From an uncultured Clostridia bacterium (lineage in GTDB: Bacteria; Bacillota; Clostridia; Oscillospirales; Acutalibacteraceae): DNA of 21,206 bases. The stretch spans positions 1 to 21,206 of the forward strand of contig CALDOU010000064.1 of NCBI GenBank assembly GCA_937912175.1, written 5' to 3'. This document shows positions 14,720 through 21,206 of this stretch, in pieces; position 1 is the stretch's first letter, and the number at the start of each line of letters is the position of its first letter. A model generated the notes under the pieces. That model saw only the letters and a list, made by a program, of their open reading frames with translations, did no database searches and was not told the DNA's origin. Made by a program: the position numbers and the translations under genes.

Positions 14720-15262
14720 CTAAACCGCTCTACGTTTTTTCATTATTACTTTAGGAATGCGCCCAAATTTAATGCACCCGGTCAACATAATCAGTTCTAA
14801 AATCAATATCAAAGCCATATAATAAGTTATGCATTTTCCATTTCCAATTTGTTCAAACTCCGACTTACATTTATTAATAAAAGGTAGTTTGAGTAAAGAT
14901 GATATTTCCGTACTAACAAGCAGCAGTATCATATTTTTATGTTTTTCCGTGGACACTCCAACATAATCTTTTAATTTTGAACAATTATATATTTTCTTCA
15001 AAAAAGATTCTTTAGTCAGAATATCCCATAAAGAAGATATATAATGTTCATTAACAATATCATCTTCAGAACGTACATTTTCAGCAACAGCTTTCTTAAT
15101 AAAATTTTTTAACCGGTTCTTAAGTCGCTCATTATTAACCATGCCTTCAAATAAAGCTAAAAAATCTTCCTTTGAATAATGTTTGTGAAAATTATCAAAA
15201 TTCTTTATTTTATCATAAAAATTACGCACCGTTGTTTCTGGAGTGGATGTTAAATTATTCAT
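14720..15262 (-). CDS. Hypothetical protein, 180 aa, with C-terminal membrane anchor
   Basis: No family recognised. I use the ATG at 15262, which has AAAGGA at about 9 nt; the TTG at 15268 is too close to that site. The first ~140 residues are charged and helix-rich without a signal peptide. A hydrophobic segment follows at about 145-165 (ITYYMALILILELIMLTGC), then a basic tail ending MKKRRAV. This suggests a cytoplasmic domain tethered by a C-terminal helix, the positive tail probably also facing the cytoplasm or marking a tail anchor. Five cysteines are scattered with no zinc-site spacing. It has its own promoter (15310-15339). Together with its small neighbours it forms a group of orphan genes between scfB and nrdR. 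Confidence 0.7.
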   Translation of the reverse strand: MNNLTSTPETTVRNFYDKIKNFDNFHKHYSKEDFLALFEGMVNNERLKNRLKNFIKKAVAENVRSEDDIVNEHYISSLWDILTKESFLKKIYNCSKLKDYVGVSTEKHKNMILLLVSTEISSLLKLPFINKCKSEFEQIGNGKCITYYMALILILELIMLTGCIKFGRIPKVIMKKRRAV

Positions 15263-15309
15263 AAACAATCATCCTTTCTTAAATTAATTAATAGAAATAT
15301 GTTTTATTA

Positions 15310-15339
15310 ATTATAAAAAACACTTTCAAAAATTAGCAA
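15310..15339 (-). promoter_or_regulatory. Promoter of the 180-aa gene
   Basis: Minus strand: TTGCTA (15339-15334), an 18-nt spacer and perfect TATAAT (15315-15310), about 48 nt before the ATG at 15262. Confidence 0.6.
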
Positions 15340-15385
15340 TTTAAATATAAATTGCATCGCAAAAAGAATGTTTGTTTGTAAATAT

Positions 15386-15416
15386 AAAAAAGGCTGCCTG
15401 TCAAGACAGCTTTTTT
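15386..15416 (-). terminator. Terminator after the secreted beta-helix protein gene
   Basis: GC-containing inverted repeats (GCTG 15393-15396 with CAGC 15407-15410, and the alternative CTGTC/GACAG inside) are flanked by A-runs on one side and T-runs on the other. On the minus strand the hairpin is followed by six U (15391-15386). The stem is short; it could act on either strand. Confidence 0.6.
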
Positions 15417-15423
15417 ATTTTTG

Positions 15424-16443
15424 TTAATAATCTGTATCTAAATTAGTAGTTTTTAAACGTTCGCCATTAGCACCGTTAGTACCGGAAAAACCGGGGATAA
15501 GCCAGTAATTGGGGTTGGCATAACCTTTCTTACCGCCTAAACCACCTTTACCTGATTTTAAACGAGAGGTTCCGGTGAGAACAACTGTATTATTTTTATT
15601 TCTGTCAAATTCTATTGCATAACCACCGTTACCACCTTTACCTCCATTTCCGCCATGGCCACCACCAAGAAAAATAAGAGGAATATGTAACAGGCTTTTA
15701 TATCCGCCGTTTCCGCCATTTCCGCCATCTCCGCCTCTTACAACAACATTTTCAAGACGTAAAAATCCGGAAATCACTTTTAAAGGAGCACAAGGCGTTT
15801 CACCTTTTTGGGCATTATGTTTAGTACTACACAATCCGGATTCACGCAAACCATCTTTACCGTTTCTACCGTCAGATTTAATAATCTCACCATTTTTTAT
15901 CATTACGTCTATGTTATCGTGATAATCGTAAACAGAATAATACTCAGTTTTAACTACAGGTGGATGCCATACAGGCACTAATGTGGTTTCACGATCATAA
16001 TCGCCGATGACAACAGACTTTGTGACATCACTGTTTCTTCTACGTACATTGCCATGCGAAATATGTTTGTATTTATTTTCATATGTATAATATCCGGGTA
16101 TGGTAACAGTATTTATATCTGTATGGCTAAATTTTTTTGACCCAATCACTATTTTACCGTTATGTCCCACTATAATCTTATGGCCACACAAATCTATATT
16201 TAAAGAATGGTCTATAGATAAAACATTATCAAGCAAAATATCTTGTTGGACCGCAATAGTATCATTTTCTTTGGATTTGTTTAAAGCTATTAAAAATTCA
16301 TGAGAATTTTTAACTTCAAAAATATTATCTTCAGCTTTAACATTATCAAGATTTGAATAAGCCCCCACAGCAGGTACAAACGCACCCGTGCACAATGGTA
16401 AAACAAATGCAAGCAGCATTGACTTTATTTTCAGTTTTTTCAT
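15424..16443 (-). CDS. Secreted protein with beta-helix-like region and glycine-rich blocks
   Basis: The 339-aa product has a signal peptide (MKKLKIKSMLLAFVLPLC..., probable cleavage after AVGA, residue 28). Residues about 40-100 (NSHEFLIALNKSKENDTIAV, then LSIDHSLNIDLCGHKIIVG) resemble the first coils of secreted right-handed beta-helix or pectate-lyase-like proteins. After a tyrosine-rich middle (Y118-Y174), blocks of Gly-Gly-Asn or Gly-Gly-Lys occur at 237-248, 260-274 and 298-307, with a collagen-like SGTNGANGE at about 320-328. No LPXTG or other wall anchor is visible; it ends DTDY. It may be a surface or matrix protein or an adhesin-like fragment; enzyme activity cannot be claimed. The ATG at 16443 follows AAAGGAG, and a very good promoter lies upstream. 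Confidence 0.82.
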   Translation of the reverse strand: MKKLKIKSMLLAFVLPLCTGAFVPAVGAYSNLDNVKAEDNIFEVKNSHEFLIALNKSKENDTIAVQQDILLDNVLSIDHSLNIDLCGHKIIVGHNGKIVIGSKKFSHTDINTVTIPGYYTYENKYKHISHGNVRRRNSDVTKSVVIGDYDRETTLVPVWHPPVVKTEYYSVYDYHDNIDVMIKNGEIIKSDGRNGKDGLRESGLCSTKHNAQKGETPCAPLKVISGFLRLENVVVRGGDGGNGGNGGYKSLLHIPLIFLGGGHGGNGGKGGNGGYAIEFDRNKNNTVVLTGTSRLKSGKGGLGGKKGYANPNYWLIPGFSGTNGANGERLKTTNLDTDY

Positions 16444-16483
16444 AAATTTCTCCTTTTAATTATCTTTACAATTGTTTACCCTT

Positions 16484-16512
16484 ATTATAACATATTTTAA
16501 ACAATATCTCAA
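16484..16512 (-). promoter_or_regulatory. Strong promoter of the secreted protein gene
   Basis: Minus strand: TTGAGA (16512-16507), a 17-nt spacer and perfect TATAAT (16489-16484) with TG one base upstream. It begins 4 nt past the nrdR stop codon, so the secreted gene is probably transcribed independently of nrdR. Confidence 0.75.
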
Positions 16513-16515
16513 CAT

Positions 16516-16971
16516 TTAATTTTGATTTAAAAACATTTTAAGTTCATCCATAAAAGCTTGTATATCCTTAAATTGACGATAAACTGACGCAAAGCGTATG
16601 TAAGCAACTTCATCTTTTTCTTTAAGTGCATTCATGGATAACTCACCGATAAGGGTTGACGAGATTTCCCTATCTAACGAATTCTGAATTTTAAATTCTA
16701 TGTTGTCCACCATTTTCTCAATATCATCTAAAGAAATATTACGTTTTTCACAAGCTCTTAAAAGACCGTCAAAAACTTTTTTTCTTTCAAATTTTTCACG
16801 AGAACCATTACGTTTAATAATTATTACAGGAGTATGCTCCACCACTTCATAGGTGGTAAACCGTTTCAAACAATTTTCACATTCCCGTCTTCTTCTGACT
16901 TTTAATCCGTCTTCGGCGCAACGGGATTCTATTACTTTGCTGTCAATATAATTACAATAGGGGCATTTCAT
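16516..16971 (-). CDS. nrdR: Transcriptional repressor NrdR
   Basis: NrdR senses ATP/dATP and represses ribonucleotide reductase genes at NrdR boxes. The 151-aa protein has the standard form: a zinc ribbon with Cys3, Cys6, Cys31 and Cys34 (MKCPYCNY, RRRRECENC), then an ATP-cone domain at about 49-139 (VIIIKRNGSREKFERKKVFD, ending FASVYRQFKDI). The ATG at 16971 follows a strong GAGGAGGAG. It is 37 bp after the clpE-like gene and is probably the last gene of that run. No ribonucleotide reductase gene lies in the window. Confidence 0.97.
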   Translation of the reverse strand: MKCPYCNYIDSKVIESRCAEDGLKVRRRRECENCLKRFTTYEVVEHTPVIIIKRNGSREKFERKKVFDGLLRACEKRNISLDDIEKMVDNIEFKIQNSLDREISSTLIGELSMNALKEKDEVAYIRFASVYRQFKDIQAFMDELKMFLNQN

Positions 16972-17008
16972 TAAAAGCTCCTCCTCGAATAATTTTAAAC
17001 ATATTATT

Positions 17009-19315
17009 TTATTTAATGATTAATTTTAATTCAGGGTCACCGGTAAGGTGTAATTCACCTATATCAAACCCATCATTCTTAATAATAGCCAACGAAATTC
17101 TGTCTTCAACCTCTTTACGAATTAAATTTCTTAAATCTCTTGCACCATTATTTCCGTTAATTGATTTTTTAGCCAACTTCTTAAGAGCACTTTGGTCATA
17201 CGTCAGTTTAACTCCTCTTTCGTCAAGAGTTTCAACATATTCGTCAACCATTAGCTTTGCTATTTTTATATAATCCTTTTCGGACAAATTATTAAAAATA
17301 ATTATTTCATCCAAACGGCTTATAAATTCAGGTCTTAAAAAGTCTTTTAAAGCCTTTAAAGTTTTTTCTTTTACCAAATCATTTTCGGTTTTTGCAAAAC
17401 CCAAAGCGCCGTCTTTTTTATTACTTCCCGCATTAGACGTCATAACAATAACGGTATTTTCAAAATTTACAATTCTTCCATGAGAATCAGTTATTTTACC
17501 TTCATCCAAAACTTGTAAAAGAATATTTAAAACATCGGGATGAGCTTTTTCGATTTCATCAAAAAGCAAAACCGAATAAGGGCGTTGTCTTACTTTTTCG
17601 GTAAGCTGACCGGCTTCATCATATCCTATATATCCGGGAGGAGAACCAACGATCTTTGCCGCCGAATGTTTTTCCATATATTCAGACATATCAAGGCGTA
17701 TAAGGGAATCCGGAGTATCAAAAAGTTCTTTTGCCAAAACTTTTACCAATTCCGTCTTTCCAACTCCGGTAGGACCGACAAAAATAAAGGAAGCCGGACG
17801 TCTTCTGGGGCTTATTTGCACTCTGTTTCTTCTTATTGCGGCAACAACTTCTTTTACGGCCTTATCCTGCCCAATAATTTTTACAAGCAACTTACTTTCC
17901 AAATCTTCCAATTTTTTAAATTCATGTTCCGCAATCTTGGAAGAAGGAATTCCCGTCCACAATTCAATAACATGAGCAACATCATCTTCCGTAACTTTAC
18001 GCCCCAATGCTTTAGTACTCAACTTTTCGATTTCTTTTTCATTTTTGGCAATATTGCAACGAATTTCAGCTAATCTTTGATAGTCAGCTTCTTCCCCCGA
18101 AGCTAAAATTTCTTCTTCCTCAGATTTTAATTTTGAATTTTCAGAAGTTAAATTATCATAAACCGCTAAATCTTTATTTTCCAAAGAAGCATAAGTACAA
18201 GCTTCATCCAACAGGTCTATCGCTTTATCAGGCAAGAACCTATCGGTAATATATCGTTCAGACAAAACGGTAAGCCTTTTAATCAATTCATCAGAAACGC
18301 TGACTCTATGATGATTTTCATAATAATCCTTAACGCCTTTTAAAACCTCAACTGTTTCTTTAATGGAAGGCTCAGAAATTTTTATAGATTGAAACCGTCT
18401 TTCAAGAGCAGCGTCTTTCTCGATATGTTTACGATATTCCGCAAATGTGGTTGCTCCGATAACTTGAATTTCCCCTCTTGACAGTGCAGGCTTTAATATA
18501 TTGGCAGCGCTCATTGAGCCTTCAGAATCTCCGGCGCCAACCAAATTATGCACTTCATCAATAAAAAGAATAACATTGCCTTCTTTTTTAACTTCATCAA
18601 TAAGACCTTTAATACGGCTTTCAAACTGACCTCTAAATTGCGTTCCGGCCACAAGAGCAGTCAAGTCAAGAAGATAAATTTCTTTATTTTTTAGTCTTAA
18701 AGGAACATCTCCGTTAGCAATTTTTATAGCCAAACCTTCTGCAATGGCAGTTTTTCCCACCCCGGGCTCACCTATTAAACACGGGTTGTTTTTTGTCCGT
18801 CTGCACAATATTTGAATAGCTCTGTCTATTTCCTTTTCCCGCCCTATAATACGGTCCAAATCACTGTCTTTAGCTTTGGAAGTAAGATTATTACAATATA
18901 AATTTAAATTTCTTCTTTTTGATTTTTTCTTAGATTTTGTTTTATCTGACTTCTCGTTGTTATCAGAATTCGCCTCAGAAGAATCATTTTTATTAGAGAA
19001 CAACATATTTGAAAAAAGACTTTTAACAAACGGAAATGTTGCCGCACCGCCTTTTGCGAAGTTCTCATTATCCTCATCCCCTTCATCGTCATTTTCGGGA
19101 TCTGTTTCTAAATTGGCATCCAAAATACCGGAAAATTGTTCCTGCATATCAGAAAATTCATCTTCCGAAATTCCTAATTTTTCTATTATATCTCCCAAAG
19201 GCTTTATTCCTATTTCTTTGGCACACGGAACACAAAGACCTTCTGTTCCGGAACCACTTTTTCCCGAAGATACAAAAACCACTGCGGGCCTTTTTTTACA
19301 CCTAGAACAAAGCAT
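17009..19315 (-). CDS. clpE: ClpE-like AAA+ unfoldase with N-terminal zinc finger
   Basis: This 768-aa Hsp100 protein should unfold substrates and feed them to ClpP. In place of the usual Clp N-domain repeats it begins with a four-cysteine zinc finger (Cys3, 6, 28, 31; CxxC-X21-CxxC) of the McsA/ClpE kind. An acidic, then lysine-rich low-complexity linker (about 67-137) follows. The first AAA+ module has Walker A GEPGVGKT (182-189) and Walker B FIDEVH (251-256). A UvrB/UvrC-like coiled segment lies at about 395-435. The second module has GPTGVGKT (514-521) and LLFDEIE (584-590). The ClpP-docking tripeptide LGF is at 638-640, so partnership with ClpP is likely. The ATG at 19315 follows AAGGAG. 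No CtsR or CIRCE operator was seen upstream, so it may be transcribed from the cvpA-pgsA promoters. ClpC is the main alternative name. Confidence 0.9.
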   Translation of the reverse strand: MLCSRCKKRPAVVFVSSGKSGSGTEGLCVPCAKEIGIKPLGDIIEKLGISEDEFSDMQEQFSGILDANLETDPENDDEGDEDNENFAKGGAATFPFVKSLFSNMLFSNKNDSSEANSDNNEKSDKTKSKKKSKRRNLNLYCNNLTSKAKDSDLDRIIGREKEIDRAIQILCRRTKNNPCLIGEPGVGKTAIAEGLAIKIANGDVPLRLKNKEIYLLDLTALVAGTQFRGQFESRIKGLIDEVKKEGNVILFIDEVHNLVGAGDSEGSMSAANILKPALSRGEIQVIGATTFAEYRKHIEKDAALERRFQSIKISEPSIKETVEVLKGVKDYYENHHRVSVSDELIKRLTVLSERYITDRFLPDKAIDLLDEACTYASLENKDLAVYDNLTSENSKLKSEEEEILASGEEADYQRLAEIRCNIAKNEKEIEKLSTKALGRKVTEDDVAHVIELWTGIPSSKIAEHEFKKLEDLESKLLVKIIGQDKAVKEVVAAIRRNRVQISPRRRPASFIFVGPTGVGKTELVKVLAKELFDTPDSLIRLDMSEYMEKHSAAKIVGSPPGYIGYDEAGQLTEKVRQRPYSVLLFDEIEKAHPDVLNILLQVLDEGKITDSHGRIVNFENTVIVMTSNAGSNKKDGALGFAKTENDLVKEKTLKALKDFLRPEFISRLDEIIIFNNLSEKDYIKIAKLMVDEYVETLDERGVKLTYDQSALKKLAKKSINGNNGARDLRNLIRKEVEDRISLAIIKNDGFDIGELHLTGDPELKLIIK

Positions 19316-19359
19316 AGTATTTTCTCCTTAAATAGTATTAATTATATTTAAACAAATAA

Positions 19360-19938
19360 TCATTGTAAGTTGCTTTCTTTATTTTTCATTATATAAACAA
19401 AAATCTTAAAATAACGCATTATAGCATAAATCATAAATATCGCCGTTAATGTCATTAAACCTAAGTTAACCGATTCATTATCTATATTCCATATAGCTTT
19501 TAAACCTATTATAGTTATAACGGAAATATAAAATATTACCGTCGCTATTTTTCCATACCATTTTGCCGAAGGTAAACTTTTTTTATTCTTTAAAATCAAA
19601 GCACCTGCGCTAAGCATCAAAACTTCTTTTATAACTAAAATCACCATAAACGGAAAAATCTTGGGAAATTTAAAACCCACACATACCATAACCGCCATTA
19701 AAGTTAGCTTATCGGCCGCAGGGTCCAACATTTTTCCGAGTGGTGTTATCTGATTAAATTTTCTGGCAATTAAGCCGTCCAACAAATCACTTAATCCCGA
19801 AATCACCAATATTATACCCGCAAAAATATAATTATCTTTAAAAACCGCTGTTACAAACGGAAATATAAGAAAAATTCTTAATACCGAAAGTATATTGGGA
19901 ACATTGAAATTATACTTTAAATTTGTTGACCTTTTCAT
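19360..19938 (-). CDS. pgsA: CDP-diacylglycerol--glycerol-3-phosphate 3-phosphatidyltransferase
   Basis: PgsA makes phosphatidylglycerol phosphate from CDP-diacylglycerol and glycerol 3-phosphate in the cytoplasmic membrane, the committed step to phosphatidylglycerol. The product is 192 aa with several hydrophobic helices. The CDP-alcohol phosphotransferase signature is complete: DG-x2-AR-x8-G-x3-D-x3-D, read as DGLIARKFNQITPLGKMLDP followed by AAD. I place the start at ATG 19938 (MKRSTNLK), because GAGG sits 7 nt before it; an ATG at 19950 overlaps that site and has none of its own. It is 38 bp after cvpA and 44 bp before the clpE-like gene. Confidence 0.95.
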   Translation of the reverse strand: MKRSTNLKYNFNVPNILSVLRIFLIFPFVTAVFKDNYIFAGIILVISGLSDLLDGLIARKFNQITPLGKMLDPAADKLTLMAVMVCVGFKFPKIFPFMVILVIKEVLMLSAGALILKNKKSLPSAKWYGKIATVIFYISVITIIGLKAIWNIDNESVNLGLMTLTAIFMIYAIMRYFKIFVYIMKNKESNLQ

Positions 19939-19988
19939 TTTAAACCTCATTATTTTTAAAATAAATTATATTCAAACAAAAATTTATA

Positions 19989-20684
19989 TTATATATTTTT
20001 AAATAATTCGCCAATAGGGTTATTGTAATAAAGTTCTTTAAATACCAGTGTATTTGATATGCTTTCATCTGAAAATACTTCCGGTACATTTTGAACAAAC
20101 GGAAGCAAATTTTTAAGACAACACATGCAAATTACAATAGCAACATATCCCTTAAAAAGTCCAAAAATTCCCCCAAGTAGAGTATTTGCTTTTTTTATAA
20201 CAGAGGACTTAAATAATCTTACAATAAATTTTGAAATTACTTTCGTCAAAACAACAAATATTATAAACAACAAAACAGTAAACCATGATTTTAAAATATT
20301 AATAACAGTCGGAGCCAAAAGCTCTGAAATTTTTAAAGGTATCTCTGATTTTGCATTATTATCTATAATATGGTTCAACGAAAAAGGTGTTATTCCGTAA
20401 TCAGGCAAAAAGTTAATAAGAAGCCTGGGAAATTTTTCCAAAACCGAGTTGGCACTTAAAGAATTTTGAGATATGAGAGTTTCTATTTTTTTCATAAATG
20501 AAGGAGCGATTAAATCAAAGTATATCCAATCGGAAATCTTGCCCGCAACATAAATGGAAAACAATGCAGAAAAAACAGTCCCCACAAAAGATAAAAATGC
20601 GTTCATTATACCGCTTTTAAAACCTATAAATAAAAAAATCAAAAAAACCACAACTATTGAAACATCTAAAATAAGACTGCTCAA
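19989..20684 (-). CDS. cvpA: CvpA-family membrane protein
   Basis: The 231-aa protein has four or more hydrophobic helices. It opens with the family pattern: a short N-terminus, a first helix (ILDVSIVVVFLIFLFIGFKS), then G-x-x-N-A-F-L-S-F-V-G. CvpA-like proteins are linked to envelope homeostasis and, in Enterobacteria, to colicin V production; their mechanism is not clear. The start is TTG at 20684, with GGTGGTG about 8-9 nt upstream; the nearby ATG is followed at once by a stop in frame. Two promoter-like sequences lie upstream. It is the first gene of the cvpA-pgsA-clpE-nrdR run. Confidence 0.8.
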   Translation of the reverse strand: MSSLILDVSIVVVFLIFLFIGFKSGIMNAFLSFVGTVFSALFSIYVAGKISDWIYFDLIAPSFMKKIETLISQNSLSANSVLEKFPRLLINFLPDYGITPFSLNHIIDNNAKSEIPLKISELLAPTVINILKSWFTVLLFIIFVVLTKVISKFIVRLFKSSVIKKANTLLGGIFGLFKGYVAIVICMCCLKNLLPFVQNVPEVFSDESISNTLVFKELYYNNPIGELFKNI

Positions 20685-20742
20685 AAACTACACCACCATA
20701 TTTTTCAAAAAATAAAGCCCTTTTATCAAATAATATATCATA

Positions 20743-20771
20743 ATTATACTAAAACATCAAATTATGCTCAA
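20743..20771 (-). promoter_or_regulatory. cvpA: Promoter of the cvpA-pgsA-clpE-nrdR run, proximal
   Basis: Minus strand: TTGAGC (20771-20766), a 17-nt spacer and TATAAT (20748-20743), about 58 nt before the TTG start of cvpA. Confidence 0.65.
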
Positions 20772-20796
20772 ACTTTTTCTCATATTATTGAAAATA

Positions 20797-20825
20797 ATTA
20801 TACCTGTATCTTAATGCTTTTGTAA
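20797..20825 (-). promoter_or_regulatory. cvpA: Promoter of the cvpA run, distal
   Basis: Minus strand: TTACAA (20825-20820), a 17-nt spacer and TATAAT (20802-20797). It lies just past the 6S RNA 3' end, so transcription of cvpA need not depend on 6S readthrough. Confidence 0.55.
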
Positions 20826-20844
20826 CATAATTTAAAACATACAA

Positions 20845-21028
20845 AATTCCGCTTAAGCGTATCGCACTCGAGATAACCTGCAATGTTAGCAGGTGGGTGT
20901 CCTCCCCATATTTTCTCGCTCCCTTCGTTTGACTAAACGTCAAGAGGTCTGCAGTCGAATACAGGAGTGGGGCTCCCGATTAAATCTTGTAGGGTTATAT
21001 GAGCACAGTCCGCGCATTAAGCAGAATT
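20845..21028 (-). ncRNA. ssrS: 6S RNA, about 185 nt
   Basis: 6S RNA mimics an open promoter and sequesters housekeeping RNA polymerase. The minus strand has the expected long rod. The ends close by AATTCTGCTTAA-TGCG (from 21028) pairing with CGC-TTAAGCGGAATT (ending 20845), with one bulged U. Inside, GCCCC/GGGG-rich segments around the middle pair across a bubble; TTGAC-GTTTA-GTCAA forms an apical hairpin (20934-20948), and CCTGC-TAACATT-GCAGG (20877-20893) forms the small 3'-side bubble hairpin known from Firmicute 6S. It is followed by UUUUG. A TATAAA at 21046-21041 is a possible -10. The extra sequence to either side shows no ORF. The minus strand is preferred because only it gives U after the closing stem. 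Exact ends are approximate. Confidence 0.8.
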
Positions 21029-21060
21029 CCTATAAACTTATTTATACCTATCAATAAAAA

Positions 21061-21206
21061 TTAATAACTATTTCCCAATCGTCTTTCAAATTCTTCGGAC
21101 AAAGCATCCAAAAGTTTGTCGTCATCCACTTCAACCAATTGTTCTTCTCCGTTTTCATCAATAATTTCAAATATAAAATAAGTTTCATCCTTATTCAATG
21201 TATCAT
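21061..21206 (-). CDS. DUF1292-type protein, C-terminal part only
   Basis: A minus-strand frame enters from the right edge and stops at TAA 21063-21061, giving 48 codons including the stop. The visible residues are acidic: DETYFIFEIIDENGEEQL, then VEVDDDKLLDALSEEFERRL. The pattern 'aromatic-x-x-x-E-x-x-D-E-N-G-E-E-x-x-V-x-V-x-D-D', followed by an acidic helix ending in F-x-x-R-L, is that of DUF1292 (YrzB-like) proteins, small Firmicute proteins of unknown function often found near ruvX and mltG. The N-terminus is outside the window, so length and start cannot be judged. Confidence 0.75.
   Translation of the reverse strand, partial: DTLNKDETYFIFEIIDENGEEQLVEVDDDKLLDALSEEFERRLGNSY

Noticed and set aside
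15622..15735. CRISPR-like or satellite repeat array
   Set aside because: The CCACCx/CCGCCx periodicity is codon-level repetition of Gly-Gly-Asn in the secreted protein, with no unique spacers.
17540..18073. A 177-codon + strand frame antisense to the clpE-like gene
   Set aside because: It lies wholly inside a well-conserved AAA+ gene, has a low-complexity Phe/Asn-rich translation and no ribosome site; it is a codon-bias shadow.
19316..19359. CtsR or CIRCE heat-shock operator before the clpE-like gene
   Set aside because: Neither the GGTCAAA direct repeat nor the CIRCE inverted repeat is present in the intergenic sequence.
20845..21028. The 6S-like RNA on the + strand
   Set aside because: Only the minus strand gives U residues after the closing stem and the 3'-side hairpin in the expected order; neighbouring genes are also on the minus strand.

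Overview
The window is strongly AT-rich and reads as the chromosome of an anaerobic low-GC Firmicute, most likely class Clostridia. The best single marker is a SCIFF-type peptide gene next to its radical-SAM/SPASM maturase. A ClpE-like unfoldase, NrdR, a 6S RNA of Firmicute shape and a DUF1292-type protein agree with this. No insertion sequence, prophage, CRISPR array or replication origin was seen, and no gene-free stretch exceeds 300 bases.

Layout. (1) 1-403: 3' part of a GNAT acetyltransferase gene on the + strand, broken by an in-frame TAA. (2) 481-756: a two-tRNA operon (Met-CAU then Glu-UUC, minus strand) with a strong promoter and a terminator. (3) 803-9178: a tight minus-strand run transcribed pnp > three paralogous membrane-anchored family-2 glycosyltransferases > lepA > hemW, with gaps of 7-41 bp. 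(4) 9365-12043: a P2-type calcium-like ATPase, minus strand. (5) 12162-13944: scfA-scfB on the + strand, with a long perfect hairpin between the two genes. (6) 13975-16443: four minus-strand genes I cannot name by function: a 62-aa membrane peptide, a 98-aa soluble protein with a recent internal duplication, a 180-aa protein with a C-terminal membrane anchor, and a secreted beta-helix-like protein with glycine-rich blocks. Three have recognisable promoters of their own. (7) 16516-20684: minus-strand run cvpA > pgsA > clpE-like > nrdR. (8) 20845-21028: 6S RNA, then a DUF1292-type gene running off the window end.

How it fits together. Most of the window is housekeeping: RNA decay (PNPase), translation (EF4, tRNAs), haem handling (HemW), phospholipid synthesis (PgsA), proteolysis (ClpE-like), nucleotide-reductase control (NrdR) and RNA polymerase control (6S RNA). 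The lineage-specific material sits in three places: the glycosyltransferase triplet inserted between pnp and lepA, the SCIFF locus, and the small orphan genes beside it.

The most interesting observation is that the SCIFF peptide keeps the family framework but has four cysteines instead of six. It has serine at position 32, where the characterised relative has the thioether-donor cysteine, and it keeps the acceptor threonine at 37. Its maturase keeps its radical-SAM cysteines and a full set of C-terminal cysteines. Either this lineage makes a different cross-link, or the peptide has another role.
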